From Paragonimus skrjabini miyazakii (Eukaryota; Platyhelminthes; Trematoda; Plagiorchiida; Troglotrematidae): DNA of 64,000 bases. A program made the translations under genes and the position numbers. Of the stretch, positions 32,934 through 45,060 are shown piece by piece (position 1 is the first letter of the stretch; each line of letters starts with the position of its first letter). The DNA lies in NCBI GenBank assembly GCA_014338405.1, contig JTDE01000248.1:126631-190630 (forward strand). The letters run 5' to 3'. The notes under the pieces are model-generated. The model was not told the DNA's origin and ran no database searches. It saw nothing but the letters and a program-made list of their open reading frames with translations.

Positions 32934-34900
32934 ATGGAAGATCGCGGAGTACCCAACATTGATTTTCAAACTATTCAGCCCTTGAAAACGTCTGCCGTTT
33001 CCAAAAAGCAACCTATTCTAGATCGTCAGGTGAATCCGGTCGAGCAAGTTAACGTTTTTACTGATTCTATATCATACTCTGGTTCCCATGTTAGTAGTGA
33101 TGGTTGTAAGAACGTTCAAGCTAGGTCCGCATTGTTGTTAACTCCGCTGCGGGAAAGACAACTTTGGAAGGAAGTTGAACTACAGACTGCTTTATTGTGA
33201 GCCAAGTCAGAACAAGAAGTCTATGTTGAACACTATACTGACTGTCTCAGATGGGACTAACTATAACGAGATTGTGGTAGGTGAAAACAGTAAGGATAGA
33301 AGTGAGTGAAACTCAAACATTCATAGGTTTCCTGATGACTGTGAGGCGCGCTTGAATCCGATTAATATCCAGATTGCAGAACAAGTACTATCTTCGTCGT
33401 TCGCAGAAGTAGTCTCGTTGCAAGCTCTATCTTCTAGGAGCTTGGCGCTGCCAATTGTTAAACGCGATTTTCCTGATGACAATCCTATGGCGTACTGGAA
33501 ATTCGTGCGACATTTCGAGAGCCAGGTTGAATGTAAAGTGCCGGATGATGGCCAGAGACCCCTTTACTAGAAGTATTATGCAAGCGTCGAACTTCGGGGT
33601 CGACAGATGGATGCATCATAGTAGAGCCCAGTGCCGGTCATCGTAGAGATCAACGGGTGTTAAACGAACTTCACAGTCAACCTTGTCGTGTTACTAGACC
33701 CATGACAGATAGGCTGTTGCCCAACGGCCAAAGTGTGTGCAACAGCCTCGTAGCTCTATCGCAACTGTACATACGGATTAAAATATTTCACAATTGCATT
33801 GAACCAAATAAACCATATGACCGACCTCAACTCGGTGACATCTGCCAAATCAGCTGGCTGAGGCTATAGAAAATAGTTTTAATATGCCATGAGGACTGTC
33901 CTCTGATGAGCTGACCGAGTTCATCTCGGTGGGGACTGAACATAGCAATTGTGGTCAGATAGTCAGCGAAAGTAAACGGAAATACACAAGAACAGCACGC
34001 CCATTCGGAAGCAGTCGGCAAGATACGAAATTATGTTTCGTTGATTAATCCAGTCTATTCGTTGGCCAAAATCCTGCAAAAGAGCCTCGTAACAGCCGTA
34101 CCTTGTGTGATCAGACCCACCTCTGGGAGGCATGTGACAACCCGCGACACTTTGGATGTTTTTGTTTGCCTCAAGGTGTACCATTGAGTCCCAGACTGCA
34201 GGTTTATGTCAAGTTGTGGCATGGATGGTTGGTAAGTTGTACCACAGCCTACCGCCTCACACGCGGGCAGAGCCTGCGGTTGCCAAGGCGATTAAACGCA
34301 TAGGATACCCAAAATATGGCTAATATACTGGAGAAGTATGATAGTGCGGATATTGTAACAGTGATGTTTGACATGGTGCATGGTTCACTGTCAGAGTATG
34401 CGTTTTTAACTCTGGCCCAGACACTACTCTAATAAAAGAGGACTTACTGAAACACATCAGCATATTAGGTACTCAGTCAACCTTGCTAGTCACAGTTGTG
34501 ATTGGATTAACCAACACCCTGCAAAAATGTCAGCCTGAGAATTGTTTCTTTGGATGGGCAAGAAACGGTCGACATGAACGATGCTTACTTAGTGGCCGAT
34601 CTGTCGTATCGGCACAAGGGGAACTCGACAGAAGGTCTCACCTAAGAGATCGTTCGTGACCATCCTCAACGTCGGTGATATACCTGAGGCTTTTTGAGCA
34701 GGCCTAAAATAGTGCATATCGTAGTTTGGTTCCTAAGTTTTAATTCGTCGACAGAATGGCGTTACTAATAATAGGGGTTACTTGAAATTCAGTCAGCTGA
34801 AAAAGATATCAGTCTGGTTCAGAAGGACAGCTTCCAGGCGAATCGTCCTTATTGATAATACTACAGGAGTCTGTACAAACAGCTCACATATAAAAAGTAA
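32934..34900 (+). pseudogene. gag: BEL/Pao LTR retrotransposon, gag to protease, decayed
   Basis: An ATG at 32934 opens 88 codons ending RERQLWKEVELQTALL, the coiled N-terminal part of a BEL Gag. After a frameshift, 33352-33570 carries FPDDNPMAYWKFVRHFESQVE and DDGQRPLY, the hallmark Gag segment of BEL/Pao. 33657-33900 continues with scrambled frames, 34100-34190 holds a Cys/His-rich remnant, and 34398-34530 gives NSGPDTTLIKEDLL. The last is the aspartic-protease site D-S-G with the catalytic Asp replaced by Asn. Stops and frameshifts throughout show it is dead. No LTR is identified with confidence. It meets an inverted BEL RT fragment near 35 kb. Confidence 0.75.
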
Positions 34901-35089
34901 TTTAACTTAGTAATTTAAAACACACTGGGATTAATGGGTGTGTGGGCAGCAGACGGTGATTAGAGTGGATTTTCAGCCGAAATGACTAGTAGTCCCTCTC
35001 AAGTGTCATCATGTGACAGACGGGGTGGTTAGTAGTCATCACATGTGAGGTATACTGCGGAGTATTACAGACCCTATCATGATATAAGG

Positions 35090-36700
35090 CGCATCCGTAA
35101 GATGCACTTGAAACTGAAAACAATCATTTATCACTTCTCACGTCACACCTAAGGCTCAATGATCATCGTAACCTACTGGGTCTCGGTGAACCGTTTTGCA
35201 TAGTCTATCCTCCAAGGATATACGTTCAACAACTTTAGCAATGTCAACTATCCACTTTGTAACGCTGAACCCACACTTCCGTAGCATAGCACAAAGTCCG
35301 TCCCCATCAAATATAGCTTCCACAATCTTTCCGATCAACAGCAAGCAGTCATCCACGTAGAAGTTCTTCTTTATAACTAATAATGTTGAGGTCACAAAAT
35401 CTTGTAAATGGTCAACAGCTGCCCTTCGGTGCGCAAAACATGCACATAACGGTAAAGAAGTAACATCAAAATGGTGAACGTTCAACTCGTATACCTCAGA
35501 AGTTTGGTCCGAAAATGGTGAGTTTCACCACAGGGAGCTTACAGTCCACCAGTTACCTTCCGGAACCTGAACCTGCGAAATCATTTCTTCAGTTTGTTGC
35601 GATAGCTATCGCCTACATACGAAAACGTAGGAGAGCGCCAGTAAGAAATTTGATTAAATCCGGTTCATGCAGTAGTGGATAAATAGGAGATGCCCTTTGA
35701 CACGTGGCAGCCCAATCAAACCCTACTTACACCTTATCCGGCTTATTCTGGGCAAATACTGGATGATGCGGTACCATCGTCTGGTATAATTAACGCTTTG
35801 TGTAGGAACACTCCTTTATAGCTTTCGTTAACGTGGTTGGATATAACGGCTGCATACTTCCATTTTAATGTAGTGTATCGTAGTAACCTTTGCTTAAATT
35901 AGTGTAGAAATTCCTCACACATAGCATGATTATCAGGTAGTTGCCTCATTCCTAGCCGCAACGACAAACCTATGCCTTAGTGACCATACAAACATAATAG
36001 AATAACTTCCGCTTTGACCAGAGCTTTGCGATCCCCGAATGATAGAGTCATTTTTCTTGGATACCTTGCTCAATGAATTCCACTTCAAACATTTTTTCAA
36101 TTTTGCTTTCCAAACACAATAGACGAGCACCCATGTTGTTTACACACTTCGACATTCCCAGTGTAGCACAAACTGCACCCCTAATCATCCACTCAACAAC
36201 GAAGTGCATACAGCCTATAAGGTCGTGGTCACCATTATACAGGGCACAGCGTCAGGTTGATTGTTTGAGCCGACGACCATCACGCCAGCATGACATCTGA
36301 TTGTCTTCAAGTCATTTGTATCTGGAGTGACAGGAGTAGTTGACTCCGGATCAAACAGCCTAACTAGTTGGCCATATTCACTACTAGTTACAGATCTTCT
36401 CTTCCCAGTGAAGGTCAATATATCGGCTCGCTCCTCAATGTCATTATGTAATCAGTCATATCAACTCGTCCTTCCTGTAGACCTCTGGGCAGACATTCAA
36501 CCAACCGAATCATTCAATTCCTCCAAACTACCCAACTGGAACGGTATGTTATTGCGTACTCGCATCTGGTTGGCCAAACGCCTGGGGCCATCCAGGTCAG
36601 AAATACCTATCTTAGGATCACCAAACAGTTCATGTGATACAGACTGAGCGATCTGATGTGGGTGGCCAAACTGACTTGTGGGTATCTCCAAAACGTCTTT
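35090..36700 (-). pseudogene. pol: BEL/Pao reverse-transcriptase fragment, opposite orientation
   Basis: Reading right to left: 36691-36450 with GPRRLANQMRVRNNIPFQLG; about 36100-35940 with a pre-RT linker ending LRHRFVVAARNEATT; 35800-35600 with VPHHPVFAQNKPDKV (RT N-terminal substrate region); then 35485-35156, an open 109-codon piece carrying the RT active site NFYVDDCL (YVDD at about 35359-35348) and KCGFSVTKW, typical of BEL/Pao. YVDD itself is intact, but upstream frames are broken. Integrase is absent. Flanked by the plus-strand gag-protease fragment and by a SINE. Confidence 0.75.
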
Positions 36701-36819
36701 GTAGTCTGTCTATCATAATGAAAGTACGCAATGTTCTATGGATCCCTCTGCTCTATTACAGCGATAATAAATCACTAATAAGTATTACTAATAAGTAGTG
36801 TGGCAGATTTATGAATTTA

Positions 36820-37052
36820 GATGAGACCCAACTGTGAAAAGTCAGGGCTTCGGCTGGATTCGAATCAGCGACAGACACACCATGCCTCAACGCGGCAAGG
36901 GCTCTATCAGCTGAGCTACGAAGGAGCTCGGAAATTTCACATTTGGACTCGGTTACCCACCCGTCCCACTGTCTCATATGGAATCCACCAAATGATCCAG
37001 GGGATCGACTGCCCCGGCAGGATTTCTCAAGCAGTTCACGCTGGAATCCACC
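36820..37052 (-). mobile_element. SINE family 2 copy (tRNA-derived)
   Basis: The minus strand has TAGCTCAGCTGATAGAGC (box A) and GATTCGAATCC (box B). Its first and last bases of the tRNA-like part, CTTCG and CGAAG, could pair as an acceptor stem. Better preserved than the copy at 22080-22320. Confidence 0.8.
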
Positions 37053-37558
37053 AATAATAAATCAAGTATGGAAGCCATTGGTTGTCGTAGTTTAATCCAT
37101 TTTCTAAATTATTTTCAAAATTTTTAAGAAACCCACAAGGCATCGTGACGATTCTTCGAATGTTTTGATCCCAATCTTGGACAGATCTACACCTTGAGTG
37201 AGGCATTTGAGTAACCCCCCTAACGTCCTGCAAACGTTACTCACCTGATTGGAATGGGTTTGTGAATGACATTTTTACACCTCGTTACATCTTAATGAAT
37301 TTTTTGAAAAATATTCCCGTACGGAGTGTTTGTGTTTTTTTCTATTACGCAATTTATACTTCACTTCTGCGAGTAAAAATTCTTGTTTCTGATATGCCTC
37401 AATTAATGGCAGAACCGAAAATTCTGTTATAACAAAGGATGTGTAAGCCGTTCTTATCTCCTCCGATTGCTCTACTCTCACGTGAGATTTCTACATAGCT
37501 TTCGGAACCTCAAGAATACCACGGGTATAAAAAACTGCACACGTATAATCAATCTCAG

Positions 37559-37857
37559 CCGAATTCTCAAAAACACAAAAACTAAGAAGGCAAGTTATCA
37601 GGATTAAGCGTCGAAGGTATTACGGGGTGACTGACCGTTCAATAGTTAAGAGGTTGCGTTTGGCGGATAATATCAAGAGGCAACAGAAGTTTCAGCAGCA
37701 GCCGCATCTTCGACAGATGAGAACTCATCCGAAAACTTCGAAGCATGGAGAAATTCCCGAGAATACAAAGCGAGGAGCCGGCAGTGTTGGCATTCATAAA
37801 ACCATCAAAAAAGGTGGGTTCCACAATTTGGATCATTTTGGCTTTAGACGACCGTGA
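37559..37857 (+). CDS. candidate basic-protein exon, unknown
   Basis: Acceptor-like CAATCTCAG ends at 37558. The frame is then open for about 99 codons to a TGA, very rich in Lys, Arg, Gln and His (for example KTQKLRRQVIRIKRRRYYGV). The composition is unlike the AT-rich chance ORFs around it. No family recognised. The opposite strand (37481-37275) also encodes a charged peptide, so the strand is not certain. It could be a terminal exon or a retroelement ORF1 scrap. Confidence 0.25.
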
Positions 37858-38429
37858 ATTATTGACTCAGTGGAAGCAAAACGTCTGTACACTTCAAAAC
37901 ATTCGGAATTCGTATAAGCCTTAGCTCTGGTATTCAGGTTCCGTTAAATCTCTTCTGATGATTTAGAATCATCCATTCAGTAACACGCGATCCTAGATCC
38001 CAGTGATGCTAATTCAGATGGTCGGGTTAACAGGACTATCTTCTAAGTCCAAAATACTTCAGAATAGTCGATCGAAAGGATTATAATTTATACGGTACTG
38101 TTTGACAGAATTATGGTAAAAGTACTCTCTCACCTTTAGTGTCACTTAACTGCAGAAAAACGTTCAAAATAGAGTGATCAAACACAAGTCCACAAATTTG
38201 TCACCGATTGATACGAACCTGACTGATTAATGCAATCAGGTATAGATGAAAATCAGAGCGCGTCAAACAATACCGAGAAAGAAATCTTTAAACGGTAAGC
38301 AATGTTAGTTGCAAGAAGGAAAACCGACATTTTATGTACAATCCTATTAAATATTTTGATGATTGTTCACTGCACACGGCAGAAAGATTAAAGCAAATTT
38401 AGGATGGGCTTTCTACAGTCTACAATCTA

Positions 38430-38846
38430 AACAGCAAGTGGATAGGGGACGGCCTGGCCGACCGGATAAGTCATCGCCCCAACGGGCGAGGCATGGCGGA
38501 CAAAACAGGATGAACTGCCAAATCGTAGGCGCAATTATTCCAACACTCACAGTAATATATCAACATGGTCGCGGAGTACGGTCAAAGCCCACAGTGGATA
38601 GATGGCGGACAACATCAGCGACCGCACGAACCATCGTTCAAGGAAATCGGACTAACATACGAGGAATGGAAGGCAAAAAACCCCGATAGAAGGCGCCGAT
38701 CACACACATAAACGGGCCGGATGTGCACACGACGCGCGAGTGGAAACCTGAGGGTGTTGTGGATCAGAATTTTGATCAAAACGTAGCATGGTAACTAGCG
38801 TGTTGGACAATAAAGATAGTGTTTTACTGGACGCCTTTTCGCTACA
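38430..38846 (-). mobile_element. LTR of the Ty3/gypsy element (partial, diverged)
   Basis: Matches the solo LTR at 48791-49305. Shared features: GGATAGATGG, CCGATAGA(A/C)GGCGCC(G/A)(A/G)TCACACAC, GTGCACACGACG, and the terminal TTGGACAATAAAGAT ... GGACGCCTTTT(T/C)(T/G)CTACA. Read on the minus strand it starts TGTAGCGAAAAGG and immediately follows the end of the gypsy integrase, the place of a 3' LTR. The far end is truncated or too diverged to place. Confidence 0.6.
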
Positions 38847-38879
38847 ATAAGGCATCTAGAAGAAGGTTGGACAAGAGAT

Positions 38880-41800
38880 AGAGGAAACAAAACTAAAACA
38901 GCTCCACGGGGACGAGCAGGTAAATTAATGTGCGTGTGGTTGTATATGGCGGGAGACAGTTGGTAACTATGAGTGGTAATTGGATGCTGGATGGTGTAAT
39001 CGCCAGGATTGAAGGGACTGTCTGAGAAATGATTATGGTGAGATTCGTTGTAAACTGACGTGTTGAGGTTCTTGATGTGTGTATGAAATCGCTGTCCGCA
39101 TAGACCACCTTTGTATGGTCAATAATGATGGTATCACACTATACAGCGTGACTAGTGGTGAGGTACTCTCCTGGCGTAATATCACTCAGAGTGGTCCAGC
39201 ATGGGGAGTTCGCACTGGTCGTTTTAGTGAATCACATCGAATAAACGTATGTGTGCATGTGTGTCAATCATGAAGAGTACGACTGAACCGTGCTTGATTT
39301 CTGGTGGGGATTGAGTGAAGATTCCCAATGTGTTTCAGAGGGTCTTGAACGTAATTCATTGGGTCAACTGGGTGAAGTGACTTTTGGAGAAATTCGCCGT
39401 TATTTGATGAGTTGATTTCTATACCAGCTGTTCTGCAGGGATTCCAAGTTCTCCTTTTAGAGTTGATCTAATACTTAACGACGTAAGTGGAAGACATTCC
39501 GTCCACTCAGGTTTTGAAGATTAGATAATTAAGGATGCCATCAGATATCGATGAAAACGCTCCACTGGACCAATCAAAAAGGGGGATATGCAGTCGCTTT
39601 GATGTTCACGACGAAGCATACATGTCAAAACATAGAAGAGGTGGAATCTGATTTGCGCGCTTCCATCTATATTAACCACAGAAGGTACCCATAAATTAGC
39701 TACCCATATGAGGAAAAACGTCCTGGCAATAGTCTCACATCGACCAATGAATGGACCGATCTGCCCAAGTGGACAAGAAAGTTCTTCCGTTGGACGGTGG
39801 TAGTCGACCAACAATATCTAAACAGATGTGTTAGGGACGAGAATTTGTTGTAGGGAAATAGCCATGTGATGAGGCAACATGACGACGAATCTTGCTACAC
39901 GATGTGAGTCTGAAGGTAGAAAGTCAGGAAGGCTTCTGCCAGATTTTCCATCCTTAAGTCAGGCGAAGTTGTAACCCCATCAGTGTCTAACCTAAAGAGA
40001 GTGTCTGCGATTAAATCAGGATGACGGATCTTACTGGTGGGAGTTTCTGTCTTGTAAGGTGTTGTGAGCACAGATAAATGGTTTATGGTCAGTCAGAACG
40101 GTAAAACCCTAACTTCTAATAAATACCAGAAGTACCGAATTATCAGATAAATCGCTAGTGGTTTCCTACCGAATGCTTTATAATTAGGTTGGACAAGGGT
40201 GGACTTACGAGAGAAAAACAAGAGCGTTTGTACTATTCAGCCGAAGCATCGGATAAAAAAAATGTCCGATGATGAGATCGGTATTAAAATGCGACAGGAT
40301 AATGGTTTCATTAAATGCTTCCTTGCCGACGCTAAACGCATGCCGCGCTTGAGAATGGAATAGACACCATTCTTTAATCCTCGTAGATGATCAGTGGTTG
40401 TAGAATGTGTGTACAGTGTGGTACAAAACAACAATAATAATGAAACGCTGGATTTTCTACCGAACTGAGAAAAAGAAGAAACTTATAAAGCTTTACACTT
40501 TGTGTCCAGTGGTTCGATGCATTTGAAGTCGATAACATGCTCTAAAACTTCTAGTTGGTCAGCAAAAAGATGCAATTAGAAGTAACAATAGCAGTTTCGG
40601 ACGGGGCAAAACGTGCGACCAATAAACGGAGATGTTATTCGAGTTTGCAGTGATCTCAATTAGCAATCAAAACATCATTGCTATAAACGTGAACATAATA
40701 AGGGCCACTGTTAATCTGATCCAGCATTACGTGGACCAAATTGTATTCAGAGGAATTTAAAAAGACCAAGCGGAGTTACTAATACGATTTTTGGAATAAC
40801 ATCAGGGGCCACAGGACTATGATGATATGCGCACACCAAGTCAATGTTAGAAAAAATGTTTTTGCTGCTGACAGTTAGATAAAATCGTGTATATGAGGAA
40901 TGCGATAATCATCACATTGTTGCGCACACGAAATATACCTGACGGACACCATTCGCTGAAAGTTTTATGTAACCTATGTAGTGAGGTTGACTAACAATCG
41001 TTTGACGACTGGACGATACTTGGTTGCGACATGTGATCAAATTCAGCTTTAGCAGCTTTCCGCTTTACGAAAGGTGATCGACACGTTCGGGGGTAGTAGA
41101 ATGACTTGAAGGGACGCTGTGATGAACTACTTTTTGGTTATCTGTCAGTGGGTCATACGAAGAACCTGTGGTTTGTGAGAAACTGTGATGCAACGTAGAA
41201 AATCGTAATGCAGTTTCGGGTATGAGTGAACGAGGTTAACAGAATTAATTCTGACCTGTATGCCGTGCATCTTTTGCAACGTTATACGTTCCAAAAGATT
41301 ATTTTGCTACACAATCACAAACTGGCAAAACATCGGTACCGATAATTGCATTTAGAACATCTTCAATGGTGAATACGCAGCGAAATAGTCATCGCAAACC
41401 AAGATTAAGTGCAAGCGAACGTATACCGTACGTAGCTGCTCGACTTCCACTAACGGCTTGCAGAAAGAGCAAATATGCCGGGGAAATGTTTTTCCCTTTG
41501 TCATGGAAGGACACACACTTCGGCTGCGATATCAATGAGAAATCTGATACCAGTAGAGTTATCTGATATAAAGAATACGCGACATGCTGGAGTTAAGCCA
41601 GCAACAGTCGTCGCCTTTGTCGACTGGCCGGTGCGTTTCTCGAAGAAGTGAACTTGGAAGAGCACGGCTGATTGCACTTCTTTGCGCGGTGTTTGAAGTT
41701 CTTCCGGTATCAACAAAATGGTACACAAGAACTTTGACGATTGAATGAACGTACGGTGGATGATGGCCGACACCTACTGGAATTATGTTTGTTCATTTGT

Positions 41801-42000
41801 TGCATGTGCGTTATGAGGATAGTCAATTGCTCGGCAGACGTATCATTTGGTTGCTGAGGTGCAGTGGTATGGCAGTAGGCGTTGGATGGCAAGATGTGTT
41901 AGCTTCCAATATTTTACCGACAGCGTAAGCTAGCCCCAGAATGGGGAGGGTGGAATAAACGATGCCAATATTTCGCGAGTAGGCGGAGCCAGATGTTCCA
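38880..42000 (-). pseudogene. pol: Ty3/gypsy LTR retrotransposon, gag-pol remnant
   Basis: In order on the minus strand: Gag C-terminus (about 41890-41710, PNAYCHTTAPQQPNDTSAEQ); protease (41560-41504, GIRFLIDIAAEVCVLP, where the active D-T-G reads D-I-A); a linker; RT (about 40930-40650, with RIPHIHDFI, DLVCAYHHSPVAPDV, and the active site YSND instead of Y-x-D-D); RNase H (about 40450-40030, with TVLTDHKPF); and integrase (39814-39521, ETIARTFFLIWVANLWVPSV and PVERFHRYL). The C-terminal tail runs to about 38890. The domain order and integrase wording resemble the CsRn1-type gypsy elements of flukes (inference). Catalytic losses and many stops show it is inactive. No 5' LTR found. Confidence 0.8.
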
Positions 42001-42019
42001 ACCAGAACTGTCAGAAAAC

Positions 42020-43460
42020 GGGGTCGTTCATTCCCCGAAGTTAAAACAAACGTTCCATATGTCGAATTAGTTTCGAGGTCCCAGTCTCTGTCAGAGTCAT
42101 GAAACTGTGAAGGTATTTAAAAATTGTTAGACACTACCCAGCAACTAACTACACTAATTCAAGCAGCAGACAGTGGATCAACCATGACTTCATTGCATGT
42201 AGGCAGTTAGCGTGTGGCACACATTGACAATGACGCAATTTTTTCCAGCAGAGGGTATGCCTGAGCCGAAGTCAATTGGAAATGGTTCAGAATCAGACAT
42301 TTACTCCATGGTATTCATGCATTTCTGTGAAACGGACGCATTTATTTGCAAAATTCCACCGTTGAATTAATAATGTTCAATTATTTTAATCCATTCTTCT
42401 TTATTGTAATTGGAAACACGACATAAATTAAAACTCCGCATTTACTCTAGCGCTTCAATATACCAATTTTCACCAAGTTCTGTTGCTGAGAGAGGTAGCA
42501 ATCGAATGACAAGTAGTATGCCTGAATTTCTTTAAATTCATGTGAGGAAAATCCAGTTGGAACGGCCCATATTTTGCCATAGTAGTGAACGGATTATCTG
42601 TGCAAGATACAAAGGTCGTGCTTGATAATTTAGCATATGTTGGATTAACCGTTATTTATCTGAATGCTGAAGGGGAATTAGCTGCAACAGTATTACCGTG
42701 GTCGTTAGCAACCTAAATTAAAACTTCTGGCGACCATGGCAAACATAAACAGGGTTTAGCCAATGAAATAGACGAGAATGTAATGATTCCTGAGTAACTG
42801 TGCTATAAAACAAGAGCGTTACCCAGGTCATGCTTTATTAGCATCGAAGTGGTGTTTGTCTAAATGGCACAACCGGTGTGAATATAAACTATCGCGAGCT
42901 ATGCAATTCAACCTTAATGACTGATTGCTTGTGTATTCAAGTTTTTCAAGATTTGATGCCTAAACGTTTTCCTGGTACACTTGGTTAACTGCATTGATCC
43001 GCGGTAACAGATGGACTCACCAATGTTTGGAAACATCTTGTTCGTTTCCTTCCTCAATGTTTTTAATGAAGGTTATTTATACTAAGAACAGAATCGCTTG
43101 CAGCAATATCTGCTCCCATTAGTTCAGCTGTAGAAAATTAATTTAGAATAATTTTCATTTAGGACGCCAATGACGATTACATTTAGATAACTTAGGTCTG
43201 AACCAAAACCGGAACTCTGAAAGTAATGATGGATTCGATTAACGAAATAACCATGACATTGCTAGTTTGCTGTGTGCCTCCATAACGTTTTTTGCAGTGG
43301 TTAACTTACCTTTTTGCATGTAGATTAAAACTGAACGAACGACGTGAGTCCAACGTGAATTTCTACGTTGCTGACTGCGGGTTAAGTTGTGACTCTGTGG
43401 AAGAAGCCCGAAGTCTAGTCTAGTTTGGAGTGATCCCATCTAAAGGTGGCTTTACTTTGA
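42020..43460. other. no gene recognised between two retroelements
   Basis: May include the unreadable 5' part of the gypsy element; no LTR match and no long ORF. Confidence 0.4.
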
Positions 43461-43468
43461 CTAAGTAA

Positions 43469-44222
43469 ATGAGTAACGATACTCAAGCATTATCCATTCA
43501 GTCGACCGAACCGGTCTCTAGTGATTGTGTGGATTTTAATTTGCAATCATATTATATGCATCCAACTCTCAAAGTGATGTGGAAGGTCAACGGTGACTAC
43601 ATTACCATTCGTCTAACGAAGGCCGATGCGGAGAACCCTACTGTCTTTTGTAGCCTCTACTTGCGATCTTTTGGGAATTTTTGCCCCTGTAATACTCTCA
43701 GCCAACCTGCCGCTACAGTCGTTTTTGAAAAAAAATATGAACTGGGATGCAGTTGCGGACAAGGCGGAAATTAATGAATGGCACAGCCTTCTTATCGATA
43801 TAGGTTCGCTAGAACAAGTGAGACTTCCAAGCCCCCTCATACCAGTGACACTTACTGCTGTGGACAAGAGCCTGCATTGTTTCTCAAGAGTATGCGAATT
43901 GGGTTATGTAGCAGTAGTTTACGCTAGGGTCAAAAGCGATGAAAAGTGGGTCATGTGTTCTATCCTGATGGGAAAATCCTGCCTCTTTCCAAACAAATCG
44001 ATCACGATAACTCGCTTGAGGTTAACAGCAACAGTTCTGGGCTCCCGTTTATGCGCTCCAGCTATGAAAAAACTTAAGCTGAAGTCCAACCCAACATTTT
44101 GGGTGGATTCGATAGTAGTCTTGCAGCTGATCCGTTCTGCAACCGAGCGGTTTACCACGTTCACAGCAAATCCACTATCACCAATACATCAATGTTCATC
44201 TGCAGCTCAGTGGATATATTGA
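43469..44222 (+). pseudogene. pol: BEL/Pao pol fragment: RT end and RNase H
   Basis: 43469-43640 gives LKVMWKVNGDYITIRLTKAD. After a small frame change, 43626-44222 is the longest open frame of the window (198 codons): LLSFVASTCDLLGIFAPVIL, NWDAVADKAEINEWHSLLID, and the RNase H core FWVDSIVVLQLIRSATERF (D-S-x-x-V-L-x-x-I pattern). Near-intact, so it is younger than the other fragments. The frame stops at 44222, just before the expected join to the integrase. Confidence 0.85.
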
Positions 44223-45060
44223 TGAATGGATTGAAAATAACACAACGCTATGAGCAAGTTTTACTAGTCTGCGCTTCAATCATCCCGGGTGTCCTTCCTC
44301 AGGAGTGTTATAATCAAAATCACACTAACAAAGATACAGAGTTCACGTTGGATTTGCCGTGGTTGGGTCATTCTGCACAGCAACTGAATTTGTTGGTCGA
44401 ATCGTTTGCCAGTTAGGCGGAGGTAAGACTGATGTAGATAAGGTTAGTCTGTGTCTGGAATTGTTTATCCATTCACACCACAATGCAGACAGGGGTTTGC
44501 TAACGATACGATTAACACAAGAGTGTAGGTTGCAGATGGTGAGAGCTTCAGCACAGCAGCGCTTCGCATGAGAAGGCTAACCCTTGTGAATCACTCGAGT
44601 TTGATCAAAACCTACGTTGTGAGTCTCTGACAGTGCATTTAGTGCGGTGGCCGAATCCTTCTTTAACTTTTGAAATTGAAATGCGTCATTAGAAGGAAGC
44701 CTCATGTGCCTTTCGACAGCACGTACTTTTAGTTGTCTGCTTGTCTCTACTATGTAGCTTGCATCGCGACCACCGAAAACACAATATATCTGATCGGCAT
44801 AGAAACTGGATCGTTAGGATGCATCATCATTCTTTCTAAGGTATTATCTAACCGGAATACCGTCTGGATAGCGTACTCATAGAGGATGGAACGGCAAATC
44901 CTACGTGAACTCTATTTCTTTGTTAGTGTTATTTCGATTACTGTACTCCCGATGAGGGTCACTTTAGATGGTTGTAACGTAGTGCGTTGCAACTTGCTCA
45001 TAACGTTGTATTATTCCCTATCCATTCATCAATAAGATTTTAAACACGACACCCAAACTG
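44223..45060. other. segment interrupting the BEL/Pao pol
   Basis: About 840 bases between the RNase H end and a second, overlapping start of the next BEL section. It has a few short ORFs (for example 44099-44416, 44359-44571) with no recognisable domain. The BEL text on both sides overlaps: AQWIY near 44215 and QRRYVE near 45100 are the same place of the protein. So this is an insertion or the joint between two BEL copies. Confidence 0.5.

Noticed and set aside
22110..36925. tRNA genes at 22110-22180 and 36845-36925
   Set aside because: Box A and B are present but the tRNA-like part runs into a shared SINE tail and the cloverleaf is incomplete.
44223..45060. Insertion sequence with target duplication inside the BEL element
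   Set aside because: The flanks resemble each other only at protein level and no terminal repeats are visible.
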